Of a DNA stretch of 64,000 nucleotides, positions 16,352-25,638 are shown piece after piece; position 1 is the first letter of the stretch; each line of letters opens with the position of its first letter. Both the position numbers and the translations under genes were made by a program. The DNA is from CAYXLI01 sp964464925 (GTDB lineage Bacteria > Acidobacteriota > Terriglobia > Bryobacterales > Bryobacteraceae). The notes below the pieces were generated by a model. That model searched no databases. It saw only the letters and a list, made by a program, of their open reading frames with translations, and was not told the origin of the DNA. The stretch is from contig CAYXLI010000005.1 in assembly GCA_964464925.1 (NCBI GenBank), positions 197,426 to 261,425 of the forward strand, read 5' to 3'.

Positions 16352-18091
16352 TTATCGGTTTTGCTGCAACTGCCTGCGCTGAGCGAGCCCCTTGGCATCG
16401 CGAGCAACCTGGGCGTTCGGATCAATCGCCAGTGCGCGGTCATATTCGGCAATCGCTTTTGCCGTTTCACCCTGCGTGAGGAAAACGTTCCCACGGTAAA
16501 CGTACGTCATCCAAAAGTTACTGTCGATTGACTCAGCCTTCGCAAGCGCCTGCAGCGCCTGCTCCGGTTTGCCCTGCTTGGCGTATTCCATTCCGATCAG
16601 TGCATTCGCGTGGGCCGTATCTTCTAACTGAGCCGCCTGCTTAAGCCGCGCCAGCGCCTGATCCTGGCTGTTCGCGCAATCCAGCGCGAGCGCCCAGTCC
16701 AGCAGCAATTGATAGTCCGGAGGTGCCACTTTAGAAGCCTTCTCGTATTCATTCGCGGCGTCATTGCACCGCCCGGCGGAATAAAGTGCGTATGCCACCT
16801 GGAACCGCGGCCGCACCTTATTAGGCGACTTCTCTGCGGTATCGGTCCAAAGTGAAAGAGCGCTGCTCCACACCTGGTTCCGCGCGTAGGCGCAGCCGCT
16901 CAGCACCAGCACAATTGCAGCAAGCGTACCGATCTGCGTATTGCGCGGCGCCTCCCATCGCCGCAGAAAGTCGACAGTGACCAACAGCAAGCAGAGGAAT
17001 GGCAGGTATAAACGATGCTCCACCAGCACATCGCGAATCGGCAGCACGGATGATGTCGGGGCCAACAGCAGCAGAAAGCCAAAGTAGCCGAAGCTCGCCA
17101 ATGGAAACCGTTTTCTGTAGATCCAAGCGGCAACCGCGAGAATCAGCAAGCCAACCCCAAAGAAGATAGCGCCATCATCAAGAGGCGTACGCGAGATGTG
17201 GAAATCGTAATCGAGATTCTGGCCTACCGGCAGAACGAAAAGACGAAGATAAACCCAAATTGACCGGAACTGAGTCAGCAAGTATTCGTACCAGCGCAGA
17301 TCGCGCAAGGCAAAACCGGCCGAAGGTGAGTACTTCAGCACGGTGAGGATCGTGACTACGCCAGACACAGTCGCGATCACGACAGCGATGTATACTCGCC
17401 AATTGCGCTTCATCCCCCCGAACGCGAAGCCGGGGTTGAAGTAGTAATCCGTTAACAGCAACAGCAACGGAAGCGTGACCGCGTGCTCCTTTGTATTCGC
17501 CGCAATTCCGAATAGCACCAGAACACCCACTGCAGTGGGCCACGAGATGGCCTCCGTTTTGCGGTACAGGAACACGGCATACGCAGCAAGGAAGAAGAAG
17601 ACGCTCAGAACCTCTGACCGGCTCGCGACATAAGACACACTTTCGGTTTGAACAGGATGCGCCAGGAACACTAGCCCCGCGAAGACGCTGAGGAACTCTC
17701 TCCGTTCGCCCACTTTCTGTAGGAGTTTCCGGACGACTGCCCAGGCCAGCATGGCGTTCAGGCAATGAAAGAAGATGTTCAGCCAGTGATAGTAATACGG
17801 ATCTGTCCCGTTCAGATGGTAGTTCGCATAGAACGTCAGCATCAGAAAGGGGCGTACGCTCATCCACACACGCAGAGGCTGCTGCGTCAGGGTGGGATTC
17901 ATGAACGGCAGGTATAGATCGTCAAGAACAAACGGTCCATCTAGCGCCGGCGAGTAAATCACGAAGCCGAAAAGAACAACCGCCAACACGCCGAGCGCGT
18001 ACCACCACCAATCTTGAGTTCTTCCGGAGGATACGGCTTGAGCTTGGGACTGCTTTGATTTAGCGGGAGCCTTGAGAGTGCTGGTCTTCAT
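16352..18091 (-). CDS. Polytopic membrane glycosyltransferase-like protein with C-terminal TPR repeats
   Basis: A 579-residue protein. A basic, Lys-rich N-terminus precedes about ten hydrophobic helices to residue 400, with FVLDDLYLPFMNPTL after the first helix, the acidic loop found in GT-C enzymes such as the Tmtc/PMT group. Residues about 430-575 form TPR repeats (AYALYSAGRCNDAANEYEKA, YRGNVFLTQGETAKAIAEYD). GT-C proteins use lipid-linked sugars outside the membrane, and the neighbouring DPM1-like GT2 plus DUF2304 protein would supply such a donor. It overlaps the DUF2304 gene by 32 bases. Protein O-glycosylation is my inference. Confidence 0.8.
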   Translation of the reverse strand: MKTSTLKAPAKSKQSQAQAVSSGRTQDWWWYALGVLAVVLFGFVIYSPALDGPFVLDDLYLPFMNPTLTQQPLRVWMSVRPFLMLTFYANYHLNGTDPYYYHWLNIFFHCLNAMLAWAVVRKLLQKVGERREFLSVFAGLVFLAHPVQTESVSYVASRSEVLSVFFFLAAYAVFLYRKTEAISWPTAVGVLVLFGIAANTKEHAVTLPLLLLLTDYYFNPGFAFGGMKRNWRVYIAVVIATVSGVVTILTVLKYSPSAGFALRDLRWYEYLLTQFRSIWVYLRLFVLPVGQNLDYDFHISRTPLDDGAIFFGVGLLILAVAAWIYRKRFPLASFGYFGFLLLLAPTSSVLPIRDVLVEHRLYLPFLCLLLVTVDFLRRWEAPRNTQIGTLAAIVLVLSGCAYARNQVWSSALSLWTDTAEKSPNKVRPRFQVAYALYSAGRCNDAANEYEKASKVAPPDYQLLLDWALALDCANSQDQALARLKQAAQLEDTAHANALIGMEYAKQGKPEQALQALAKAESIDSNFWMTYVYRGNVFLTQGETAKAIAEYDRALAIDPNAQVARDAKGLAQRRQLQQNR

Positions 18092-18428
18092 TCCGCGAAT
18101 TCAACTGATACTCCAGTATTGCAAGTCTTTGCGTCAGGGCGATATTGGCGTCCTTCAGATCAGAGATTCGCACGGAGAAGCGGTAGAACACGACCAGAAA
18201 CACACACAGAGTCAGGGCGATCAGAGCCACCCCAGGGGAGCTGATGCCGAGCAGGTCGGACAGGAAGCGGAGGAGCGTGGAACTCCTTGAAGCGAAGAAC
18301 AGGATCACCGCTGCCGTCAACCAGCTGACTGAATATTCCACGCGGATATGGGCACGCCGCACGGAAAAGAGCACCATGGCGGCCAGCACGAGGCTCAACA
18401 GCGCCACTACGTCCAGCAGGCGATCCAT
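18060..18428 (-). CDS. DUF2304 membrane protein
   Basis: A 122-residue protein with three hydrophobic helices (LLDVVALLSLVLAAMVLF, WLTAAVILFFA, GVALIALTLCVFLVVFY) and a C-terminal coiled-coil (LKDANIALTQRLAILEYQL). DUF2304 genes usually sit beside a polyprenyl-phosphate glycosyltransferase, and here one ends 3 bases upstream. The protein may act as an accessory or flippase-like subunit; that role is inference. It overlaps the following TPR gene by 32 bases. Confidence 0.82.
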   Translation of the reverse strand: MDRLLDVVALLSLVLAAMVLFSVRRAHIRVEYSVSWLTAAVILFFASRSSTLLRFLSDLLGISSPGVALIALTLCVFLVVFYRFSVRISDLKDANIALTQRLAILEYQLNSRNEDQHSQGSR

Positions 18429-18431
18429 ACG

Positions 18432-19154
18432 CTACTTCCTCCGTTTTCCCTCATACTTCAGGATATTCACGAATACGCCAAGCAGAACGTGGATGATGTA
18501 GTAAATCGATTTAATTGGAGTGATCGAACTGCGGCCCGCCTGGCGCGGCCTCACCTGACACGGCACCTCCTCAAACCGGAACGCTTTGCGCTGCAGCACC
18601 ACCAGCGCCTCGATCTCCGGATACTCCAAAGGGAAGCTACGGCTGAATACTGCAAGCGCCTCGCGATTCACTCCAACAAAACCCGACGTAGGGTCAACCA
18701 CCCACTTTCCGAGAATCGGCCGCAGGATGAGACGAAACAATCGAATCCCAATTCCGCGGGCATGACTGGTGTAGGTTGCATTCTCATTCAAATAACGCGA
18801 GCCGATCACCATCTGGCAGCCTGATTCCTGCAGCACCTGGAGGATGCGCGGGATGTCCTTCGGATCATGCTGGCCGTCCCCGTCGACCCGAATTACATAA
18901 TCAAAGCCAAGCTCGTATGCCAGTTTGTATCCGGCCTGCACGCATCCGCCCAGGCCAAGGTGTGCGGGAAGTCCCAAAACATGCGCCCCGGCAAGTTTCG
19001 CTTGCACTTGCGTCGTGTCCTGAGAGCAGTCGTCAATCACCAGCACTGGAGTTCCGGGAAGTGTAACCTGCACCTCCCGGACCACGCTGCCTACCGCTCC
19101 CTCTTCGTTGTATGCCGGAATGATGACCAGCAAGCGATCCGAACCAAGCGTCAT
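18432..19154 (-). CDS. GT2-family polyprenyl-phosphate glycosyltransferase (DPM1-like)
   Basis: A 240-residue GT-A enzyme: LLVIIPAYNEEGAVGSVV at the start, the metal-site VDGDGQHDP, and VIGSRYLNENATY. The length and the hydrophobic C-terminal helix (SIYYIIHVLLGVFVNILKY) fit enzymes that charge a polyprenyl phosphate on the cytoplasmic face. The ATG at 19154 overlaps the previous gene's stop as ATGA; the longer open frame to 19553 is antisense noise. It pairs with the DUF2304 gene that follows. Confidence 0.9.
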   Translation of the reverse strand: MTLGSDRLLVIIPAYNEEGAVGSVVREVQVTLPGTPVLVIDDCSQDTTQVQAKLAGAHVLGLPAHLGLGGCVQAGYKLAYELGFDYVIRVDGDGQHDPKDIPRILQVLQESGCQMVIGSRYLNENATYTSHARGIGIRLFRLILRPILGKWVVDPTSGFVGVNREALAVFSRSFPLEYPEIEALVVLQRKAFRFEEVPCQVRPRQAGRSSITPIKSIYYIIHVLLGVFVNILKYEGKRRK

Positions 19155-20146
19155 AGCGCCGCCACCTGCCTGACCGGGATCGCATTCCTTTGCGCCAGCA
19201 CGCTGAACTCGCGGTCGCTGAGCCGCCGCAGGACACGCTTGCGCTTCGCAAGCAACCGTGGCAGGGCAACCACAGCCGCGGCATGCGCCTTCAGTACGAA
19301 CCAGGGCAGTTGCAGTGGATTGCCCGACCGTGAATACTCCGCGGCCGCTCCCTTGCCTCTGCCCAAAGAAAGGAGGTGCCACCCATACCGCGCAATCGAG
19401 GCGAACGGAATTTTCCACAACATCGACAGCGGAAACAGCTTCAGCGCCATCCAGAGCCGGTTTCTCTCCACAAGGTAAGCCTTCAACGGCGACACCCGGC
19501 CTGCCGAATGCGAATAGCGATGTTCCACGGTCGCTTCCGGAACGTAGACGCATCGCCAGCCGGCCCAGCGGGCGCGCAAGCCCAGGTCCGTGTCCTCACA
19601 GTAGAGGAAAAAATCGTCATCGAACAGTCCAATCTCGTTTAGCATGGCACGGCGGTACAGCGCGGCGGACCCGCTCGGAAACAAGACTTCCTCCACCATG
19701 CTGTAGCTCGAAGCCGCTTCCCGATGCCCCCTCTGCTTGCTGCTGCCATCGGCCGCGAGCAGCATGCCGGCGGAATCTATGCTACCCTCCTGCGAGAGCA
19801 GCACGCGCGAGGCGCACATCCCCAGATCGTCTTCCGAATCCGCTTCTCGCAGCAGAGCATCCACCCACTGCGGAGAGGCGATTGTATCGTCATTCAACGT
19901 AGCGACGAAGGGAGAAACAGAGGCGCGGATTCCCTGGTTGATAGCGGATCCGAACCCGACGTTGCGGTCGTTCTCGATCACCCGAACCGGCAGCCCCAGA
20001 CGGCGGACAAGCCGCTGTCCGCTGTTGTCTACAATGATCACTTCAAAGTCATTCCGCGTCTGCGCCTGAAGCGATTGCACACAGGCAACCAGCGCGCTAT
20101 CGGCAGTTAGCGTTGGAATCACCACCGTCAGACTGACTTGTTGCAA
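19151..20146 (-). CDS. GT2-family glycosyltransferase (rhamnosyltransferase-like)
   Basis: A 331-residue protein. SLTVVIPTLTADSALVACVQ, NDRNVGFGSAINQGI and TLNDDTIASPQWVDALL form the nucleotide-sugar site (NDD in place of the usual DDD), with LFDDDFFLYCEDTDLGLRA as the acceptor motif and catalytic base region. This is typical of the WbbL-type GT2 group. The start at 20146 is a TTG; there is no closer ATG. It is 2 bases downstream of the FG-GAP gene and coupled by ATGA to the next GT2. Confidence 0.88.
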   Translation of the reverse strand: MQQVSLTVVIPTLTADSALVACVQSLQAQTRNDFEVIIVDNSGQRLVRRLGLPVRVIENDRNVGFGSAINQGIRASVSPFVATLNDDTIASPQWVDALLREADSEDDLGMCASRVLLSQEGSIDSAGMLLAADGSSKQRGHREAASSYSMVEEVLFPSGSAALYRRAMLNEIGLFDDDFFLYCEDTDLGLRARWAGWRCVYVPEATVEHRYSHSAGRVSPLKAYLVERNRLWMALKLFPLSMLWKIPFASIARYGWHLLSLGRGKGAAAEYSRSGNPLQLPWFVLKAHAAAVVALPRLLAKRKRVLRRLSDREFSVLAQRNAIPVRQVAAL

Positions 20147-20148
20147 TT

Positions 20149-21279
20149 CTAGAGTTTACCGAGGTTCTCGTACCACTTCAAATTGGTGGTCGCCGAGCCG
20201 ATGCAGACGATGTCCGGGCGGCCGTCGCCATTCAGATCGGCGACGGCACAAGCGGCTGCGGCGATTCCGCCGTTATCCAGCGTGGTTCGCTTCCATCTCT
20301 TACCTTCCAAGTGATAGATGTAAACGCTGCGCCCCGGTCCGCGGTAACCGGCGATGATCTCATCGTTGCCATCGCCATCCAAATCGGCGGTCACAATCGT
20401 GTGCCCGTCCGCGAGGCCGCTGTCGATCACCTCGCGGTCCCATGTTTTCTTATGTCTCCGGTAGACCGCGACCTCATTTCCATGCCAGGGCTCGATCGCC
20501 GCCAGGAAACGGGTCTTGCCGGTCTTTCCCACCGTTACGTCGCTCGAACCGCCCTTTGGCCACGGACTCAGATTGCCCTTTGAAATCTCTGTTCGCGACC
20601 AAGTCTTGTTCTTTTCCAGCTTGTAGAGATGAATGCCAACAAAACTTGCCGTAAGAATCTCGTCGCTTCCGTCGCCATCCCAATCGACAATGTAAATGCC
20701 GTGGACTACGCCCTCATTCGCATCGCTGATCAGTTCGCGCTTCCACTCGCCATGTCGGTAGTAGACCAAGGGAGTGTGGTCGCGGTAATCGGGTGCCTCC
20801 GCTTTTGCTCCCGTGAGCGTTGCGTTGACGCAAATCGGGGTTCCGTCGATTTTGGCCCAACGCAACCGGTGCGAGGTAGTCAGCCGGTCGATCTCTTTCA
20901 CTGACCAGGGCTGGCGCGGATCGCCGTTGTGGTGGAGGACCGAAACAATCCCCACGCTGTTCTTTGCCTGGTTCGCGAACCCATGTGCTAGCACCAGTTC
21001 GGGGATGCCGTCATCGTCTATGTCCAACGCCGCCACGTTGATCATGGCGTTGAAAGGTCCCGCAATAACGTGGCGCTCCCAGGTCGGATTTTCGAACCAG
21101 ACCAATTCTTTCATGCCGCTCGCGAGTGCAATCAGATCCGGCTTCCCGTCATGATTCATATCCACCGCAATCACTTGGTATCCGCCCTTCAGGTCCGTGG
21201 CGAGCGTGTGTTCACGAAATGCGGGAGGGGCGGCGGCCAGAGATACCGCGGCAACGAAAAAGGCAACAGGGGTGCGCAC
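20149..21279 (-). CDS. Secreted FG-GAP/VCBS repeat beta-propeller protein
   Basis: A 376-residue protein with a signal peptide (TPVAFFVAAVSLAAAPPA) and at least five calcium-binding-type loops: DMNHDGKPDL, DIDDDGIPEL, DWDGDGSDEI, DLDGDGNDEI and DLNGDGRPDI. This describes an integrin-like seven-blade propeller outside the cell membrane. Such proteins bind partners or glycans rather than catalyse. It is the first gene of the minus-strand glycan operon and is divergent from a PD40 protein. Confidence 0.85.
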   Translation of the reverse strand: MRTPVAFFVAAVSLAAAPPAFREHTLATDLKGGYQVIAVDMNHDGKPDLIALASGMKELVWFENPTWERHVIAGPFNAMINVAALDIDDDGIPELVLAHGFANQAKNSVGIVSVLHHNGDPRQPWSVKEIDRLTTSHRLRWAKIDGTPICVNATLTGAKAEAPDYRDHTPLVYYRHGEWKRELISDANEGVVHGIYIVDWDGDGSDEILTASFVGIHLYKLEKNKTWSRTEISKGNLSPWPKGGSSDVTVGKTGKTRFLAAIEPWHGNEVAVYRRHKKTWDREVIDSGLADGHTIVTADLDGDGNDEIIAGYRGPGRSVYIYHLEGKRWKRTTLDNGGIAAAACAVADLNGDGRPDIVCIGSATTNLKWYENLGKL

Positions 21280-21304
21280 CGACTACAATCATCTAATAAA
21301 ACCT

Positions 21305-22306
21305 ATGTGGCGCAAAGCATTCTTTCTCGCCGTGCTGCCATTCTCCGTTTCGGCACAGTCGCACCTGGACAATTTTCATCAATTGACCAAGGGCGGGCAG
21401 AACGCGGAAGCGTATTGGGCGCCAGACGGCAAGCGAATCGTCTTCCAGTCCACGCGCGAGAATCTCGGCTGCGATCAGATTTACCTCATGAACGCGGACG
21501 GATCGAATCAGAAGATGGTCTCCACCGGAAAAGGCAGAACCACTTGCGCGTATTTCCTTTCCGACAACAAGCACATCATCTACGGGTCCACACACGGCGC
21601 CGGGGACGCCTGCCCGCCTGCCGCAGATCGCAGTAAGGGCTATGTCTGGGCGGTCTATCCCGGATATGACATCTACCTGGCGAAAGATGACGGAACCATC
21701 GTGAAGAAGCTGACTGAAACCCCGGGCTATGATGCTGAGGCGACGGTTAACTGGAAGACCAGGAAGATCGTATACACCTCCATGGCCTCCGGCGATCTCG
21801 ACCTTTGGACAATGAACGAGGACGGCAGCGGGAAGAAGCAGATCACGAACTCAGAAGGCTATGACGGCGGGGCAGTCTTTTCCAGAGACGGCAAAAAATT
21901 GGTATGGCGTGCGAATCACCCAGGCACGACGGATCTGATGAAGCGCTACAAGGAACTGCTGAACGAGAATCTGACCACTCCGATGAAGATGGAAATCGTC
22001 ATCGCTGATGCTAACGGAAAGAACGTGAAGCAGATCACAAATTTTGGCTGTGCTGCTTTCGCCCCAACGTTCACTCCCGACGGCAAGAAGATCCTGTTCG
22101 CATCCAACAAGCACAACTGTGATGGACGGAAATTCGAGTTGTTCCTTATGAATCTCGACGGAAGCGGCCTGGAGCAGGTCACCGATTTCGGCGGCTTCAC
22201 GTCATTTCCAGAGTTCTCTCCCGACGGAAAGAAACTGGTCTTCTGCTCCGATTGGAAAGCAACGGCCCGTTACGAGTTCAATATCTTTACCGCCGACTGG
22301 AAGTAA
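21305..22306 (+). CDS. Secreted PD40/TolB-like beta-propeller protein
   Basis: A 333-residue protein starting MWRKAFFLAVLPFSVSAQS, a signal peptide cleaved near AQS. Six PD40 blades are visible (YWAPDGKRIVFQSTR, TFTPDGKKILFASNKHN, EFSPDGKKLVFCSD). This differs from TolB in lacking the N-terminal alpha/beta domain. The ATG at 21305 gives the signal peptide; the longer frame to 21197 overlaps the divergent gene. The role is unknown; such proteins are frequent in acidobacteria. Confidence 0.85.
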   Translation: MWRKAFFLAVLPFSVSAQSHLDNFHQLTKGGQNAEAYWAPDGKRIVFQSTRENLGCDQIYLMNADGSNQKMVSTGKGRTTCAYFLSDNKHIIYGSTHGAGDACPPAADRSKGYVWAVYPGYDIYLAKDDGTIVKKLTETPGYDAEATVNWKTRKIVYTSMASGDLDLWTMNEDGSGKKQITNSEGYDGGAVFSRDGKKLVWRANHPGTTDLMKRYKELLNENLTTPMKMEIVIADANGKNVKQITNFGCAAFAPTFTPDGKKILFASNKHNCDGRKFELFLMNLDGSGLEQVTDFGGFTSFPEFSPDGKKLVFCSDWKATARYEFNIFTADWK

Positions 22307-22336
22307 AAAATCGCGGCGAGTTTCACCCACCGCGAT
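22305..22336 (-). terminator. Rho-independent terminator of the chemoreceptor operon
   Basis: ATCGCGG at 22310-22316 pairs with CCGCGAT at 22330-22336 across a 13-base loop. Read on the minus strand, the stem is followed by six T. It sits 14 bases past the chemoreceptor stop and reaches the end of the convergent PD40 gene. Confidence 0.72.
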
Positions 22337-22349
22337 CCATCCAGACAAC

Positions 22350-23786
22350 TCAGGCTGTCCTAAGCCCGATTACTCCCAGAAGTTGATCAAGATGTGCGCG
22401 CGTTACCTGAACCTGCTGCGCCAAACCGGATGCTCCGTCCGCAGTCTGCTGCGCGTTCAACGCATTGCTTTGGGTGACCGTCTCGATTCGTGAAATTGCC
22501 TTCCCGATATGATCGATTCCTTTGGCCTGCTCCTCACTGCTGACCGCAATCCGTGCGACCGCCTCACTTCCTTCCGAGACGTTGGCAGATACGTGACCGA
22601 ACGCCTCGCTGGCAGCCGATACCAGGGCTGCGGATTCTGCAACGTGGCGAAGGGTCTGGTCTATGATCTCAGCGCTATTCTTTGCTGCCTCCGCGGCGCG
22701 CTGCGCCAGGGATCGAACCTCATCTGCCACCACGCTGAAGCCGGCTCCGGCCTGGCCGGCACGCACGGCCTCCACAGCCGCGTTCAGCGCTAAAATGTTC
22801 GTCTGGAATGCGATCTCGTCGATATTCTTCAACACTTGGGAAACTTTCTTTCCCGAGCAGTGGATCTCATCCATCGACGCGGTAAGCTCCTTCATGGACA
22901 CGGCCGCCTGCTCAACCGTCCGGTTCGCTTTGCCCATCAATTGATTGGCCTCGGAAGCGAGTGATGCATTCTGCCTGGTTGATGCGGAGATTTGCTCGAG
23001 CGATGCCGATGTTTCCTCGATGCATGCCGCCTGTTCCTGCGCATCCCTCGCGACAATCTGACCAGAGTGCAGCATCTGGTCCGAAGCTCGGGACGTCTGC
23101 CCCGTCGCCTCCTGCACCCCTTGCACGATGCGGGTGATTGGCCGGGTGATCCCACGCTGGATCGTGAAATGGACGATCGCGGTGGCAAGCATCAGAGTCA
23201 CAATAAAGCAGATCAATGTGGTGTATCTCTGCTGCACCGAGCGCGCGTCGAGATCGCTCAGCCTCTGCTCCAATTGCTTGGTAAAAGGCTGCTTGGTCTC
23301 TCGCAGCGCCGCCTCCAACCGATTCGTCCTGGCCGCAAGGGCTCCCATGCGAGCCTGCATTTCCGGAGTCATACTCTCCGGATTGCCAACGACCGTTCCG
23401 TAAATGCTGTTCGCTTCCTGAAGATAGCCGTCGAGGTTAGCCGCGACCGCTCGGACCGCTTCAGCCCGGGCAGGCTCTAAGCCGTTCATCCCCGCGGCTT
23501 CCCGAAGACTTACCAGCGCCGACCGGCCTTCCTGAGTCGCCTGCCGTAACATTGCCGCGTCCTGCGTCATAACGCTGTCGCTGAAACCCTTGACGGCTCG
23601 CTGAAAGGCTGCTTCAGCTTCGTGAGTGCGCTCCGCGGCGGGCAGGAGGGATCCTACGGCATATCGCAGTTCCGATTCCGCGCTAACCCCCAGAAACTGC
23701 CCTAGCACCGTTGTGAAAATATAACCAACCGCGAACACGCAAACGCTGAGCCAGATTCGCGTCGCGATGTTGAATTGTCGCTTCAT
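22350..23786 (-). CDS. Methyl-accepting chemotaxis protein
   Basis: A 478-residue transducer. There are membrane helices at about 10-30 and 190-210 with a helical periplasmic domain between them, predicted as a four-helix bundle. The cytoplasmic signalling domain contains the hairpin IDEIAFQTNILALNAAVEAV and GFSVVADEVRSLAQRAAEAA that bind CheA and CheW. A recognisable HAMP segment (TIQRGITRPITRIVQGVQEA) follows TM2. It is 7 bases downstream of a PstS-like gene and after a porin, so its ligand may be what those two handle. Confidence 0.93.
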   Translation of the reverse strand: MKRQFNIATRIWLSVCVFAVGYIFTTVLGQFLGVSAESELRYAVGSLLPAAERTHEAEAAFQRAVKGFSDSVMTQDAAMLRQATQEGRSALVSLREAAGMNGLEPARAEAVRAVAANLDGYLQEANSIYGTVVGNPESMTPEMQARMGALAARTNRLEAALRETKQPFTKQLEQRLSDLDARSVQQRYTTLICFIVTLMLATAIVHFTIQRGITRPITRIVQGVQEATGQTSRASDQMLHSGQIVARDAQEQAACIEETSASLEQISASTRQNASLASEANQLMGKANRTVEQAAVSMKELTASMDEIHCSGKKVSQVLKNIDEIAFQTNILALNAAVEAVRAGQAGAGFSVVADEVRSLAQRAAEAAKNSAEIIDQTLRHVAESAALVSAASEAFGHVSANVSEGSEAVARIAVSSEEQAKGIDHIGKAISRIETVTQSNALNAQQTADGASGLAQQVQVTRAHLDQLLGVIGLRTA

Positions 23787-23793
23787 ACATTAC

Positions 23794-24216
23794 CTACCTG
23801 ACTTTCAGCGTCTTGACGCCCGCCACGCTTGCGCCGGCGCTGACGTACCCGATCGCCCCCTTCGTTCGCCCAATGTATGCAATCACCTCTGACTCCGAAT
23901 TGAAGCTCTTGGGCATCAGTCCGCGTCCGGTGAATACAAGACTTCGGTAGTACGTACTCAGGGCCGAATCCGTCTTCCCCAAATACGTCTTCACGAACGC
24001 TTCATGGATTGGTCCATCCTTTTCGAGCACTGGCTGCACGTGTGTGCCGTCGCTCAAAGATGTGCTCGTCACAAGGAAGACCTGTTTCAGTTCGTCCGCC
24101 GTAATGCTGTCGGCGGAGACACTGCTGTTTGCGATTACCTTCACGTCGGCCCCCCAGATCAGACTGAAACACGTGCTGAACCAGATCGCCGCCACTACTC
24201 TTCTAATACTCTTCAT
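23794..24216 (-). CDS. Short PstS-like periplasmic binding protein
   Basis: A 140-residue protein with a signal peptide (VVAAIWFSTCFSLIWGAD) and one lobe of a phosphate-type binding protein: VKVIANSSVSADSITADELK, DGPIHEAFVKTYLGK and VIAYIGRTKGAIGYVS. It is about half the length of PstS, so it may bind ligand as a lone lobe or only present it. No pst transporter genes are near. The gap to the following chemoreceptor is 7 bases, and the porin ends 26 bases upstream, suggesting a sensory operon. Confidence 0.82.
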   Translation of the reverse strand: MKSIRRVVAAIWFSTCFSLIWGADVKVIANSSVSADSITADELKQVFLVTSTSLSDGTHVQPVLEKDGPIHEAFVKTYLGKTDSALSTYYRSLVFTGRGLMPKSFNSESEVIAYIGRTKGAIGYVSAGASVAGVKTLKVR

Positions 24217-24242
24217 GTGATTTCTCCTCGCTCGGTACGCCG

Positions 24243-25439
24243 CTAGAAACTGAATCCCGTCCGCACCACGATCATGTTCGTTTTGGGCTCCGGCTGGCCA
24301 TTCGGCTGGTCCGCTTTATAAAATCCGCGATACGAACTCGTGTGACCATAGCCGTCCATCAGGTGCGCCTCCACTTTCATATTCCAGAACCGTGTGATGT
24401 CCACACGGACGGTCGCCACTTTGTCGAAGATATGTGAGTTCGGGTCGCTGAGATTGACGTCGTTGAAGTTTGGGTACATGCGCGAGTAATAGGAGCCAAT
24501 CTCGAGACGCTTGTGCAGCCGGTAGGCCGCTGCGCCATACCATGCGCGAACATCCGCGTTCCTCCTCGCCGATACGACTTCCGCACCGATCAGATCGTTG
24601 TAATTGCGGCGGTATTCACCATCTAGCTTCAAATTTCCGCGAGTGTACTGCGCATAATAGGCGAGCGTCACATTTCGGCGCGTGCTCTCGTCATAGGGCG
24701 CGTTGCCTGTGGTTTTGATCACGTATCCACTCGCGGAGTTGTCCTGGTTCAGGATTGAGGAGCCCAACAGCAGGCCTTTCAGCGGAGTAGTCCACCGTAA
24801 ATCCCCACCGACCATCTGTCCCGAGTCACCCTGGAGGATGATGCTCCTTTTTTCCGAACCGTAGTAGTACCCACTCGTCCTGTCGACTGACCGGACGCCT
24901 GCATAAGCCGTATAACTGAGGGTTCCGTATTTCTTTAATGGCACGTCGCCGTAGATATCCCCTCCCGTGTGCGCTATCGTGTACGCCCGCAGATCAAGCG
25001 GATACAGAGACTGAGGAAGGATCGCCCAGGTATGCAGGAACTCCATGTCCTGCGTGTCGTTGTACAAGCCCAGGACCGTCTTGACTTTGCCCGCTCGGAC
25101 TCCAATCCACTTTGCCAGGCGGTAGTCGCCAAATGCCCAGTCCAGAGTCACGTGACCTTCGCCGAGATGGCCGATCTTCCGCACGTAAGCTTGTGCCCCA
25201 ACACGAAACTGGTCGGTGATTTGCGTCGATACGTTCAGCCCTCCATCCGTGAACGCGAAGCTCCCGTCACTGGTCTTCATCGTCAGGTAATTGTTCACGT
25301 CTGAATAGGCAAAGCCTTGTGATCCAAACCCATGCACCTGGAGATTTCTCCCCAGGATGGTCAGTTGTTGCGCACTCGCCGTGAGCCCGATACTCAGCCC
25401 GATCAGGGCGGCGGACACACCAATACCGAATCTGTTCAT
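24243..25439 (-). CDS. Outer-membrane porin-like protein
   Basis: A 398-residue beta-barrel candidate. A signal peptide (IGVSAALIGLSIGLTASAQ) is followed by alternating polar and aromatic strands and a C-terminal Phe (TNMIVVRTGFSF), the usual signal for barrel assembly. AFGDYRLAKWIGVRAGKVKT resembles the strands of porins accompanying phosphate or anion uptake. It starts the porin, PstS-like, chemoreceptor operon. The substrate is not readable from sequence. Confidence 0.78.
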   Translation of the reverse strand: MNRFGIGVSAALIGLSIGLTASAQQLTILGRNLQVHGFGSQGFAYSDVNNYLTMKTSDGSFAFTDGGLNVSTQITDQFRVGAQAYVRKIGHLGEGHVTLDWAFGDYRLAKWIGVRAGKVKTVLGLYNDTQDMEFLHTWAILPQSLYPLDLRAYTIAHTGGDIYGDVPLKKYGTLSYTAYAGVRSVDRTSGYYYGSEKRSIILQGDSGQMVGGDLRWTTPLKGLLLGSSILNQDNSASGYVIKTTGNAPYDESTRRNVTLAYYAQYTRGNLKLDGEYRRNYNDLIGAEVVSARRNADVRAWYGAAAYRLHKRLEIGSYYSRMYPNFNDVNLSDPNSHIFDKVATVRVDITRFWNMKVEAHLMDGYGHTSSYRGFYKADQPNGQPEPKTNMIVVRTGFSF

Positions 25440-25638
25440 CTCTCCTCCGTTTTCCTTCCCGAAGCGGGCAGGTGGTTGCAGCCCTGGATTATCAGCAGCT
25501 GAAGTAGCCTTTTTCTTGGCGGCTCAAAAACCTTATCGTCACGAGGCGATGAACGTTTTGGAGGCATTACACTCCTTTACAATCGGGCCCAAGCGCAACC
25601 GCAGTCATCCCATTCGCTCTGTTTGTTAATATGGAGAT

